Positions 1 through 7,427 are shown, numbered from the stretch's first letter. The stretch: DNA of 9,936 nucleotides from Alistipes sp. (GCA_017934845.1 JAGBIR010000231.1:1-9936), one strand, 5' to 3'. Made by a program: numbers and translations. The notes: generated by a model not told the origin, from the sequence alone.

Positions 1-1007
<1,007 letters not shown>

Positions 1008-1034
1008 AATTAAAAGCGATTTTTAACCAATAGC

Positions 1035-1073
1035 GTAAAGGGTTGCCCACGAGGACAACCCTTTACCTATTTA
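1035..1073 (+). terminator. Rho-independent terminator after gdhA
   Basis: A perfect 11-bp inverted repeat, GTAAAGGGTTG (1035-1045) with CAACCCTTTAC (1056-1066), encloses a 10-nt loop and starts 27 nt after the gdhA stop. It is followed by a T-rich stretch (CTATTTATATATA). The T tract is imperfect. The convergent dehydrogenase gene ends at 1164 without its own obvious terminator, so this hairpin may serve both genes. Confidence 0.75.
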
Positions 1074-1163
1074 TATATACCCTTCGCTCACAACGCGGAA
1101 ACGGCCGACACGCGCCACCCTCTTGAAAGGGCAGCTAAAACCTCTCCAACAACGGCAACCACA

Positions 1164-1958
1164 CTAAAGCCGCTCCAAAATCCTTCGGATGGCGGGAATC
1201 TTCATTACGGGAAGCAGAGCCCACGCCGGCAGTATGGCACAAATAGCAGCCTCGACTTTGGTCAAAAAGCCGGGCAGACACTCCCTTCGGCGTCGGAACA
1301 TTGCTCGCAGAGCCTTGCGCGCCACATCCTCGGCCGAGAGCATCATACCACAACGCAACAATCGGCGACGCATCTTATCGTCCAATCTATAGAAAGGCGT
1401 ATCGACAGCCGATGGATATACCGTCGTGACACTCACCCCGCGCTCGCGCAACTCATACCATAGCGACTGCGCAAAACTCTTCAGGTAGGCCTTCGTGGCT
1501 GCATAGTGCGAGATTGTCGGATAGGGAGTCCACGCCGTCAGCGACGACATAATGAGGATATGCCCTCGGCCGCGCTGCGCCATCCTACCACCAAACAAAC
1601 GACACAGCTTTGTAGGCGTGGTGCAGTGCAGCGCAATAATCTTGTCGATACGCTCCTCGGCTGTATGCTCCAACGTCGAGAAGAGCAACATCCCGGCATT
1701 GTTTACAAGGATCTCCACCTCGCCATCCAACTGCTCGGCAAAGGCGAACACGCGCTCGGCAGCGTCGGCCGTCGTCAGATCGACGCACAGCGGCAGCGCC
1801 TCTATACCATAACGAGCCGCAAGATTGTTCGCCACGCGACAATTCTCCTCGTCGCGCTCGCTCACGACGACTATATTGTAACCCCTCTCGGCCAATTGGC
1901 GGGCATACTCTGCACCAATGCCCGACGACGCACCCGTAACTATTGCAAACTGTTTCAT
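1164..1958 (-). CDS. Short-chain dehydrogenase/reductase (classical SDR)
   Basis: A 264-residue NAD(P)-dependent oxidoreductase of the classical SDR family; the substrate is unknown. Visible motifs are the cofactor loop TGASSGIG (residues 8-15), an Arg at 35 after the second strand (which would favour NADP), D60, NNAG (86-89), the catalytic Ser in IMSS (138-139), YAATK with Y152 and K156, and the YPSAVDTPF segment after the sixth strand (181-189). The C-terminal part (about 235-255) is hydrophobic and could touch a membrane, as in some SDRs acting on lipids; this is only a possibility. An in-frame ATG at 1994 would add 12 residues, but it lies upstream of the promoter -7 box, and SDRs normally begin just before the first strand, so 1958 is preferred. 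The gene ends in TAG, converges on gdhA, and is separated from the large lipoprotein gene by a terminator, so it is probably transcribed alone. Confidence 0.9.
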   Translation of the reverse strand: MKQFAIVTGASSGIGAEYARQLAERGYNIVVVSERDEENCRVANNLAARYGIEALPLCVDLTTADAAERVFAFAEQLDGEVEILVNNAGMLLFSTLEHTAEERIDKIIALHCTTPTKLCRLFGGRMAQRGRGHILIMSSLTAWTPYPTISHYAATKAYLKSFAQSLWYELRERGVSVTTVYPSAVDTPFYRLDDKMRRRLLRCGMMLSAEDVARKALRAMFRRRRECLPGFLTKVEAAICAILPAWALLPVMKIPAIRRILERL

Positions 1959-1962
1959 ACGA

Positions 1963-1995
1963 CAAAGATACTCATTTTTCGTCACCCCGCACAAA
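1963..1995 (-). promoter_or_regulatory. Bacteroidetes-type promoter for the SDR gene, possibly leaderless
   Basis: On the minus strand TATCTTTG (1970-1963) fits the -7 consensus TAnnTTTG, and TTTG (1995-1992) lies 21 bp upstream as the -33 element. Only 4 nt separate the -7 box from the ATG at 1958, so transcription should begin at or within a base or two of the start codon. The -33 element lies within the U-tract region of the preceding terminator. Confidence 0.6.
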
Positions 1996-2023
1996 AAAAC
2001 TGCGCCCCAACGGAGCGCAGTTT
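1992..2023 (-). terminator. Rho-independent terminator of the large lipoprotein gene
   Basis: On the minus strand AAACTGCGC (2023-2015) pairs with GCGCAGTTT (2005-1997) around a 9-nt loop, which can add two more C-G pairs. It runs straight into seven T (1999-1993). It starts 20 nt after the TAA at 2043-2045. It overlaps the -33 region of the next gene's promoter. Confidence 0.85.
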
Positions 2024-2042
2024 ACTAATAGACAATGGTTGA

Positions 2043-5000
2043 TTACTCAAAAACAACGCAATCTGCTATGCTGGTTGCCCAACCTGGCAAATCGATAGTA
2101 AACAACTTTGTATCATAATCAGCATCTGTCGAAGGGATAGTAAACTTATCGATAGTAAGCTCCTGACCATCAACCTTACAGTTCTTGAATACAATCTTAT
2201 GACCACTTGCAAGTTTAGAAAGATCCAAGTTCATATGTGCGATAAAAGAGCAATCTGTAATCGTTGTGTTTACATAAGGCTTCAATACGCGGCCAGAAAC
2301 GTCATTGTAGTATGTACCCTGCTCAAACTTCACATTTGTGAAAGATGCACTCTCGATTTCACCGTAGCTTGTCCAACCTGCGAGAGTTGAGTTTGTAACG
2401 ATAAGATTAACACCCTCAGAACCTGCCTCGCCAGTGTTGATAGGGTAGAGTACGCCATCACCACCAATGTTAACGTTGTCAAGAATAACGTCCTCGGTAG
2501 GATGCATAATCATAATGGCACGACAACCCTCCTCGATAGTGATGTTCTTAACAGTACCACCAGAAGTCATAATACCATAGTAGTCGCCAGAGCCCTCCAT
2601 ATCCAACTTGTTACCACCACCGTCGATAACACCGCCATCCTGCTTGATAGAACACTTGTTACCATAGGGAGCAGTTGTTGCAGCCTCGCCCTCAACATCC
2701 TCTGTAAGAACGATATTTCCGCCGTTCTCGAGGACATCGTTTACATCATCAAAAGAAGCACCGTTGCTAACGCTGTAGTTACCCTTATCATCTACTGTAA
2801 TACCACTTGCTACGATTTTCTCTCCGCCAATAATTGCATTCTGCAGGTTACTTACAACGAGTGTCGCAATATTAGAAGCTGTCAAAGCCTCACCGTCCAA
2901 AGTACAATTCTCGAATACGCAAGCTGCACGAGCATCTATTCTAAAACCAGCCTCGAACTCGCAGTTCTTGAATGTTGTAGGAGCGTAAGGACGGCAATAT
3001 GCGTAACCTGCGCCCTCGCCGAATGAGCAACCCTCAAAATATACACTACCGATTGTTGCAGCGTAGCTTGTCCAACCGTTGAGAGTACAGTTGTAAGCAG
3101 CAAGGCCCTGTCCTGATGCCTGATCGCAAGAGATAGTGTAGGTAGGGCCATCGATAATTACGTTCTCCAAAATAATCTTCTTTGAAGCATCGCCTGTCTT
3201 AACGAAGATACCGCGGAAACCCTTAGCAACAGTGATGTTCTTAATAGTACCATTAGAGATTGCGATGGCTGAATCCCAAGTGCTATTTGCACCCTCTACC
3301 TCCAAAGTGTGGCCGTTACCATCGAGTGTACCACCATTTACTGAAATACCATTTGAGCCATAGCCATTTGAGCCTGTATCTGTGGTAGTAACATCGTCAA
3401 CAAAGATAACATCGCCACCCTCAGCGGCCTTCTCCTTCAATGTCTCCTGACCCTCTGCTGTGCCATCAACAGCTGTTGCACCATTGATAGTTGAACCCTC
3501 TTCAGTCTGCATATACTCAACACCATCGATAATGAGCTTACCAGGACCATCTGCATTGTATGCAGCACATACCAAGTTACCAAACTTCTTAGTGTTGATT
3601 ACATAACCGTCATTTGCCTTAAGCTCGCCCTCGAATGTGCAGTTAGTAAATGTAACAGGCTCGTTTGCGCTGCTATTCATCCATACACCAGCGATACCAC
3701 CAATCTCTTGAACGTCAGCCTCCTCACCAGCGGCGTAAATCTCTACATCTGCGTTGCAAGAAACGTTCACAAACTTATTGCCATAGTGAGCAATACCAAC
3801 AATACCACCTACATCGCATGTAGAACCCTTAACATTGATATTTGAAGTTACATTGCTTACAGTGTGGCCACCCTCGCCCATAAAGCCGATTACGCCACCT
3901 ACATAAGTACGGTATGCTGTACCATTCTCAACAGAGTTTGCATTTACATAAGAAGTCTCGTCAACGTCAACCTTAATGTTGTTCCAGTTAGCGTAAGCGT
4001 TCTTACCACCTACACCTCCAACATAAGACATACCGTTAACCTCAACATGACCCTTAACGGTGATGTTGCTATACTTTGAAGTATAAGGATTACCAGCCAC
4101 AACACCAACATTGAGGCGACCTGAAACCTTTGCGTTCTCAACTACAAGGTTCTTAATCTCGCCGTTGCGAGTATCACCGAAAATACCAACGTTAGATTTG
4201 TTACCAGTAATTACAAGGTTGCGGATTGTGTTACCCTGACCATCGAATTTACCATAGAAAGGATTGCTGCTTGTACCGATAGGAGTCCACTCCACGCCAT
4301 TAAGGTCGATATCGCACTCCAAAACGATTGTCTTACCGCTAAGGTTATCAGCCGCTACCGCAGCGCGAGTAGTTACATCGTCTGTATCGAGAGTACCATT
4401 TACCAATGCTGCCAAATATGCCAAAGCACCGGGGTTAGAAACGTGGTATGTCTTTGTAGGCTCATCGTAGAAAGGCTCATTCAAAGACTCGCCATCCCAC
4501 TCCTCGTAGTTGTCATCGGTAAAGCCGGGAAGGATAACAACATTGAACTCGGCGGGAGCGGTGATGATGTTACCTACGATGTTGGTGCGGTAGTTACGCT
4601 GTACGGGTACAGATGTGTACTTACGCTCAACCTCGTCGTTGATGTTCAAAGTAACGTTAACCAACTTCTTGTCGCCAACCAAAAGGTAGTTCATCGCGAT
4701 GTGGTCGTAGCTCTTGCCGTTAGCCGAGATTGTACCCTCGGCCTTGTTTGCCAATGCGAATGTTGTCGATACCTCGCCTGAAACTGAACCATCAACAAAG
4801 TTCAATGTGTTGTAAATCTTCTCGACAGTAACCTCGGTCTGAGCAACAGCAAACTTCGCCATCTCGGCCTCGGTAGTGTCGCCAGTACCGATGTTGAGCT
4901 GTGCGAAAGGACGACGAAGCTCGATAGTACGGCTGATTGCGCCATTCACTCTGCCCAGATCCTCATACTTGAAGAATGCGTCGTACTCCTCTTTGTTAGC

Positions 5001-5366
5001 AGTCAGAACATCGCTTACAGTCATTGTCTTTGCATCCCAATCGACTGTGTAGGGAGCCTGAGCGTCAGCCGCCCAGAACAATACCTCGTACTCGCGGCCC
5101 TGAATAAGTTTAAGGTCAACGGTTGTAGAGAGCTTAATCTCCTTTGAGCCCTGCAATTCGGTAAGGCGACCGTTAACATTGTCATAAACAGCCCAATAGA
5201 GGGTTGTTGCCTTCTCACCCTCGCCATAACGAGTAGCTACGGCAGGCGAATTTACGCAGAACGATACCAACGCCTCCTTATCCTCGACGGGGGCAACAAC
5301 ATCGTCTTTTGCGCAAGATGTCAACAGCATACCAAATGCTGCGACAGCCATCAAAAGTTTTTTCAT
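2043..5366 (-). CDS. Large surface lipoprotein: DUF6562-like domain, GLUG-like repeats and duplicated beta-helix modules
   Basis: An 1107-residue cell-envelope lipoprotein of unknown function. Residues 1-18 form a lipoprotein signal peptide with lipobox LTSC (C18). AKDD follows, resembling the K-(D/E)2 lipoprotein export signal of Bacteroidetes, so exposure on the outer surface is likely. Residues about 30-280 resemble DUF6562 (ATTLYWAVYD, RRPFAQLNIGT, HIAMNYLLVGD, VPVQRNYRTNIVGNI). Residues about 305-640 carry GLUG-like units (FDGQGNTIRNL, YVGGVGG, YVGGVIGFM, DVGGIVG, EIGGIAG), typical of parallel beta-helices. Residues about 647-830 and 878-1071 are two copies of one right-handed beta-helix module sharing LDGNG/IDGGG, GT(I/V)KNIT, L-GWTSY and (F/K)NC-(L/V)DG blocks. 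No catalytic residues of polysaccharide lyases could be picked out, so a binding or adhesin role is as likely as an enzymatic one. ATG 5366 directly precedes the KK-hydrophobic signal. The gene has its own promoter region and terminator. Confidence 0.9.
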   Translation of the reverse strand: MKKLLMAVAAFGMLLTSCAKDDVVAPVEDKEALVSFCVNSPAVATRYGEGEKATTLYWAVYDNVNGRLTELQGSKEIKLSTTVDLKLIQGREYEVLFWAADAQAPYTVDWDAKTMTVSDVLTANKEEYDAFFKYEDLGRVNGAISRTIELRRPFAQLNIGTGDTTEAEMAKFAVAQTEVTVEKIYNTLNFVDGSVSGEVSTTFALANKAEGTISANGKSYDHIAMNYLLVGDKKLVNVTLNINDEVERKYTSVPVQRNYRTNIVGNIITAPAEFNVVILPGFTDDNYEEWDGESLNEPFYDEPTKTYHVSNPGALAYLAALVNGTLDTDDVTTRAAVAADNLSGKTIVLECDIDLNGVEWTPIGTSSNPFYGKFDGQGNTIRNLVITGNKSNVGIFGDTRNGEIKNLVVENAKVSGRLNVGVVAGNPYTSKYSNITVKGHVEVNGMSYVGGVGGKNAYANWNNIKVDVDETSYVNANSVENGTAYRTYVGGVIGFMGEGGHTVSNVTSNINVKGSTCDVGGIVGIAHYGNKFVNVSCNADVEIYAAGEEADVQEIGGIAGVWMNSSANEPVTFTNCTFEGELKANDGYVINTKKFGNLVCAAYNADGPGKLIIDGVEYMQTEEGSTINGATAVDGTAEGQETLKEKAAEGGDVIFVDDVTTTDTGSNGYGSNGISVNGGTLDGNGHTLEVEGANSTWDSAIAISNGTIKNITVAKGFRGIFVKTGDASKKIILENVIIDGPTYTISCDQASGQGLAAYNCTLNGWTSYAATIGSVYFEGCSFGEGAGYAYCRPYAPTTFKNCEFEAGFRIDARAACVFENCTLDGEALTASNIATLVVSNLQNAIIGGEKIVASGITVDDKGNYSVSNGASFDDVNDVLENGGNIVLTEDVEGEAATTAPYGNKCSIKQDGGVIDGGGNKLDMEGSGDYYGIMTSGGTVKNITIEEGCRAIMIMHPTEDVILDNVNIGGDGVLYPINTGEAGSEGVNLIVTNSTLAGWTSYGEIESASFTNVKFEQGTYYNDVSGRVLKPYVNTTITDCSFIAHMNLDLSKLASGHKIVFKNCKVDGQELTIDKFTIPSTDADYDTKLFTIDLPGWATSIADCVVFE
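2154..2735 (-). repeat. Beta-helix module, copy 2 (residues about 878-1071)
   Basis: This aligns with copy 1 through GGNIVLTEDV, GGVIDGGGNKLDMEG, GGTVKNITIEEGCRAI, VILDNVNIGG, STLAGWTSYGEIESASF, VLKPYVNTTITDCSF and VFKNCKVDGQELT. A 16-nt identical stretch (2363-2378) encodes the GWTSY block in both copies. The rest has diverged at DNA level, so the duplication is old. Confidence 0.75.
2877..3428 (-). repeat. Beta-helix module, copy 1 (residues about 647-830)
   Basis: The partner of copy 2: GGDVIFVDDV, GGTLDGNGHTLEVEG, NGTIKNITVAKGFRGI, IILENVIIDG, CTLNGWTSYAATIGSVYF, CRPYAPTTFKNCEF and VFENCTLDGEALT occur in the same order. The shared 16-nt stretch is at 3062-3077. About 47 residues link the two modules. 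Confidence 0.75.
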
Positions 5367-5440
5367 AAATTTGGAGTTTAAATTAAAAAAATATTAAGTT
5401 GTTTTATTGAATATACACTCTCTTCGCGCGTATTATTTGA

Positions 5441-5448
5441 CAAAGGTA
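5441..5448 (-). promoter_or_regulatory. Putative -7 element for the large lipoprotein gene
   Basis: TACCTTTG on the minus strand matches TAnnTTTG exactly. It would give a leader of about 65-70 nt before ATG 5366. No well-spaced -33 TTTG is present: the nearest, TTTG at 5467-5464, is only 15 bp away. The position expected for -33 falls next to the C8/G8 tract at 5471-5478. Confidence 0.5.
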
Positions 5449-5449
5449 A

Positions 5450-5459
5450 TCAAATTTGA
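5450..5459. promoter_or_regulatory. Palindrome TCAAATTTGA next to the -7 box, possible operator
   Basis: A perfect 10-bp palindrome sits one base upstream of the putative -7 box of the large lipoprotein gene. It is also part of an imperfect 9-bp inverted repeat, AAATTTGAG, G, CTCAAAATT (5452-5470, 8 of 9 pairs). Its place inside the promoter would suit a repressor, but AT-rich palindromes of this size also arise by chance. Confidence 0.3.
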
Positions 5460-5470
5460 GGCTCAAAATT

Positions 5471-5478
5471 CCCCCCCC
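5471..5478. repeat. C8 homopolymer (G8 on the coding strand) upstream of the lipoprotein promoter
   Basis: Eight consecutive C lie 22 bp upstream of the -7 box, at about the -33 to -40 position, in otherwise AT-rich intergenic DNA. Tracts of this kind can slip during replication. Confidence 0.8.
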
Positions 5479-5538
5479 GAAAAATTTACATATTTATGCA
5501 CAATTATCACGAGATAGCGGAATATATCAATACTTTGA

Positions 5539-5550
5539 GAATAATTATTC
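5539..5550. other. 12-bp perfect palindrome GAATAATTATTC in the intergenic region
   Basis: It lies in the 284-bp gap between the starts of lipoprotein transcription and the end of raiA (5367-5650). Apart from the promoter region, the C8 tract, this palindrome and the raiA terminator, I see no gene or RNA in this AT-rich gap. It could be a protein-binding site or a chance product of AT richness. Confidence 0.3.
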
Positions 5551-5593
5551 CTATCAGGTAAATATTTATCTTATAAATCTTGTATCACAAAAC

Positions 5594-5621
5594 ATAAAAA
5601 GCCCGCCTTTTCGGGCGGGCT
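5594..5621 (-). terminator. Rho-independent terminator after raiA
   Basis: On the minus strand AGCCCGCC (5621-5614) pairs perfectly with GGCGGGCT (5607-5600) around a 6-nt loop, CGAAAA. Five T follow, counting the last base of the stem (5600-5596). It begins 29 nt after the raiA stop and closes the cystatin-like/xerC/raiA unit. Confidence 0.9.
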
Positions 5622-5650
5622 AATAGCCATCGGATTGACTCCGAGATCGG

Positions 5651-5938
5651 TTACTTATCTTTACGACGTTCGATCTGTCGCTTCATTACATCCATAACAT
5701 TGTCGATTGCCTCCTCAAAAGTACGAGCCTGCTCCTCGACACGAATGTCGCCGCCGGGCACGCGGAGTGTAACAACTGCAATCTTGTTACCCTTCTCGTC
5801 GTCCTTCTCAAGTTTCAACACAACATCTACTCCGGTAGCGTTCTCTGCTACGCGATCCAACTTGGCTAATTTTTTCTCGATAAATTCGATCAATTTTGTA
5901 CTGGCGTCGAATTTCACTGACTGAATCTGTACGTTCAT
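5651..5938 (-). CDS. raiA: Ribosome hibernation-promoting factor, short HPF/RaiA family
   Basis: A 95-residue cytoplasmic protein that binds the 30S decoding region and inactivates or protects ribosomes in stationary phase or under stress. It shows the usual beta-alpha-beta-beta-beta-alpha order: MNVQIQSVKFDAS (strand 1), the basic helix KLIEFIEKKLAKLDRV (15-30), VDVVLKLEK (38-45), NKIAVVTLRVPGGDIRV (51-67) and ARTFEEAIDNVMDVMKRQIERRK (71-93). The length matches the short HPF form without the dimerising C-terminal domain of long HPF. ATG 5938 is chosen because family members begin MNV(R/Q)IQSV; the in-frame ATG at 5965 would add nine atypical residues. It lies 109 bp downstream of xerC on the same strand, an order seen in other Bacteroidetes, where, as I recall, tRNAs and tuf may follow. 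Here a terminator follows instead. Confidence 0.93.
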   Translation of the reverse strand: MNVQIQSVKFDASTKLIEFIEKKLAKLDRVAENATGVDVVLKLEKDDEKGNKIAVVTLRVPGGDIRVEEQARTFEEAIDNVMDVMKRQIERRKDK

Positions 5939-5944
5939 AGCCTT

Positions 5945-5994
5945 CAAATTTAAAAAATTAAACAATATAATAGTAGGCCCAAGGCCTTGTCAAA
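5945..5994 (-). promoter_or_regulatory. Possible internal promoter(s) for raiA
   Basis: Two minus-strand candidates lie in the xerC-raiA gap. TAAATTTG (5952-5945) fits TAnnTTTG exactly and ends 6 nt before the ATG, but has no -33 TTTG at the right distance. TATATTGT (5969-5962) fits less well but has TTTG (5994-5991) 21 bp upstream. Either would let raiA be induced separately from xerC. Confidence 0.35.
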
Positions 5995-6047
5995 CAACAC
6001 TTTATTTCGCCGCAACTCCTCATCATGCAACTCCCCCCTGCCAACAG

Positions 6048-6986
6048 CTAAAGCCTATCGGAATCCTCCTGTCGGGCACGCGGATGCGCCTCGGCATAGA
6101 CCCTCATAAGGTGCGCAATGTCGTTATGCGCATAGACCTGCGTGGCTCGGAGCGACGAGTGACCCATCAACTCCTGAATCTCGCGCATGTCGGCTCCATC
6201 ATTGAGCAGATGCGTCGCAAAGGTGTGCCTCAAAACGTGCGGCGAGACCTTACCCCTAACTCCACACTCACGCAGAAGGCGTGCCACGCTACGCTGCACA
6301 TCGCTCCGCGAAATTCGCGCTTGTTGTGTTGATAAAAATAGTGCTTTTTCTGCACTTATGCAAATTTTTTGCTCCGAAAATTTTTCGATATACGATTTTA
6401 CCTCGCGGCTCACCCTGCCGACCAAAGGAACAACGCGCTCTTTATCGCCCTTACCCCTCACGCGAAGGGTGCTAAAATCGTGGCTGAAATCGTCGATATT
6501 GATACCTACCAACTCCGCCAAACGAAGGCCGCAACTATAGAGAATAAGTACCATCAAAGCATCCCGCTGCTCGCGCCAATCGCCCTGCTGCAGACGCTCC
6601 AAAACGGTATCGACAACGACTATCATTTCGCCCTGCTGGACAAACTTCGGAAGGCGTTGCGGAGTGCGCATCGAATGCACCTTGACGAAGATGTTTTTGG
6701 CAACGATTTCACGTTGCAAAAGGAAGTGATAAAGCGACCGCAATGATGCCACCATACGATTGATAGTCTGGGGTTTAAGTCCTCGCGCATCGGCCAGATA
6801 AAGTTCCCAGTTTCGGACATCTTCACCACGCGCCATTTCCAACGAAAACTCCACCTCGGAGGCAGCACTACCCCACGCAATAAAGTCGGCAATATCGCGA
6901 CTATAATTGCGCACCGTAAGCGGCGAATAGCGACGCTCCGCCTGCAAATAATCAATAAATTTTTCTATGATAGCACCGTTCTCCAT
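6048..6986 (-). CDS. xerC: Tyrosine recombinase, XerC/XerD type
   Basis: A 312-residue site-specific recombinase, most likely the housekeeping enzyme that resolves chromosome dimers at dif. The N-terminal SAM-like DNA-binding domain covers about 1-110 (FIDYLQAERRYSPLTVRNYSRDI; INRMVASLRSLYHFLL). The catalytic domain has the full set: R155 in SCGLRLAEL, K179 in RGKGDKER, H250 and R253 in SPHVLRHTFATHLL, H276 in LMGHSSLRATQ, and nucleophile Y285 in VYAH. The length is only slightly above the usual 295-305. ATG 6986 lies 8 nt after the stop of the cystatin-like lipoprotein gene, so the two are probably co-transcribed; no promoter is visible in between. It ends at TAG in a normal C-terminus (AHPRA plus a short tail), showing that TAG is a stop codon here. 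Context with raiA and no neighbouring integrase-type att site argues for Xer rather than a mobile-element integrase. XerC versus XerD cannot be settled from sequence alone. Confidence 0.92.
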   Translation of the reverse strand: MENGAIIEKFIDYLQAERRYSPLTVRNYSRDIADFIAWGSAASEVEFSLEMARGEDVRNWELYLADARGLKPQTINRMVASLRSLYHFLLQREIVAKNIFVKVHSMRTPQRLPKFVQQGEMIVVVDTVLERLQQGDWREQRDALMVLILYSCGLRLAELVGINIDDFSHDFSTLRVRGKGDKERVVPLVGRVSREVKSYIEKFSEQKICISAEKALFLSTQQARISRSDVQRSVARLLRECGVRGKVSPHVLRHTFATHLLNDGADMREIQELMGHSSLRATQVYAHNDIAHLMRVYAEAHPRARQEDSDRL

Positions 6987-6994
6987 TTGCTCTC

Positions 6995-7366
6995 TTACCG
7001 CTCCTGCCGCGAAATTGAAATTATACGCGCATCGCCCTGACCGGGGAGCGGCTGATGAATGACAATTTCGGCATAGATTTTTCTACCGCGGCCACCATTC
7101 GCATCCTTCTCTTCGCCCTTGCATAGAAAACGGAAGTTTGTGCCCGCCACGACCTGCACACCGACATTCATCGGCTCGTACTCGACATCACCTTCCAAAT
7201 TCTCGATCACGCTGTAAAAGAGTGCCTTCTGCTCATCGGTCGGACGTCGCTGCTTTGAGTAGCCACCGACACTCGCTTCATCTCGCCCGAACAGAGCCGA
7301 CAAATTATCGCATCCCGCCAACATCGAGGAAAGAGCAAACAGAATCACAACGCAAAGTCTTTTCAT
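6995..7366 (-). CDS. Small cystatin-like lipoprotein, putative cysteine-protease inhibitor
   Basis: A 123-residue envelope lipoprotein. Residues 1-19 are a signal peptide with lipobox LAGC (C19). The mature part follows the cystatin plan: a Gly pair at 34-35, a helix-like segment DEQKALFYSVIENLEG (44-59), a strand leading into QVVAGTNFRF (71-80, the QxVxG hairpin of cystatins), a strand KIYAEIVIHQ (96-105), then PLPGQG (106-111) where cystatins have their second papain-binding loop, and a last strand ARIISIS. The mature length of about 105 fits one cystatin domain. I infer inhibition of papain-like proteases in the periplasm or at the surface; its target is unknown, and a cystatin fold without inhibitory activity is the main alternative. 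ATG 7366 starts MKRL before the hydrophobic core; ATG 7375 would add MSV and is nearly as plausible. It is first in a unit with xerC (8-nt gap) and has its own promoter. Confidence 0.75.
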   Translation of the reverse strand: MKRLCVVILFALSSMLAGCDNLSALFGRDEASVGGYSKQRRPTDEQKALFYSVIENLEGDVEYEPMNVGVQVVAGTNFRFLCKGEEKDANGGRGRKIYAEIVIHQPLPGQGDARIISISRQER

Positions 7367-7397
7367 AACACTCATCCGTAAAAAAATTACAAAACTC

Positions 7398-7415
7398 AAG
7401 CCTCGGCAAAGGCTT
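7398..7415 (-). other. Hairpin in the 5' leader of the cystatin-like gene
   Basis: AAGCCT and AGGCTT, 6 bp with a 6-nt loop, lie inside the predicted leader (start near 7422, ATG at 7366) and are followed on the minus strand by T-rich sequence. It could modulate leader stability or act as a weak attenuator. On the plus strand it would look like a terminator, but no plus-strand gene precedes it. Confidence 0.35.
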
Positions 7416-7427
7416 TTATATTTTTTA

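Noticed and set aside
1959..1994. Upstream ATG for the SDR at 1994
   Set aside because: It lies upstream of the -7 box, adds residues not typical of SDRs, and would not be in a transcript from the predicted promoter.
1506..2042. 178-codon plus-strand reading frame
   Set aside because: It lies antisense to the SDR gene, whose motifs are unmistakable. Its own translation is Arg/His-rich, has no recognisable motif, and would cross a terminator.
2502..3026. 174-codon plus-strand reading frame
   Set aside because: It is antisense to the beta-helix region of the large lipoprotein. The apparent coding signal mirrors that repetitive gene, and there is no promoter or plausible protein.
2043..5366. 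Fimbrial subunit (fimbrillin/Mfa-type) identity for the large lipoprotein
   Set aside because: The N-terminal part is reminiscent of such Bacteroidetes lipoproteins, but the length and the GLUG-like/beta-helix body do not fit a pilin, and no fimbrial assembly genes are adjacent.
6048..6986. Integrase of a mobile element
   Set aside because: It has Xer-like length and motifs, sits between housekeeping-type genes, and shows no direct repeats, tRNA att site or cargo genes.
7398..7426. Plus-strand terminator
   Set aside because: The hairpin followed by TTATATTTTTT looks like one, but no plus-strand gene ends before it. It is more simply part of the minus-strand leader.
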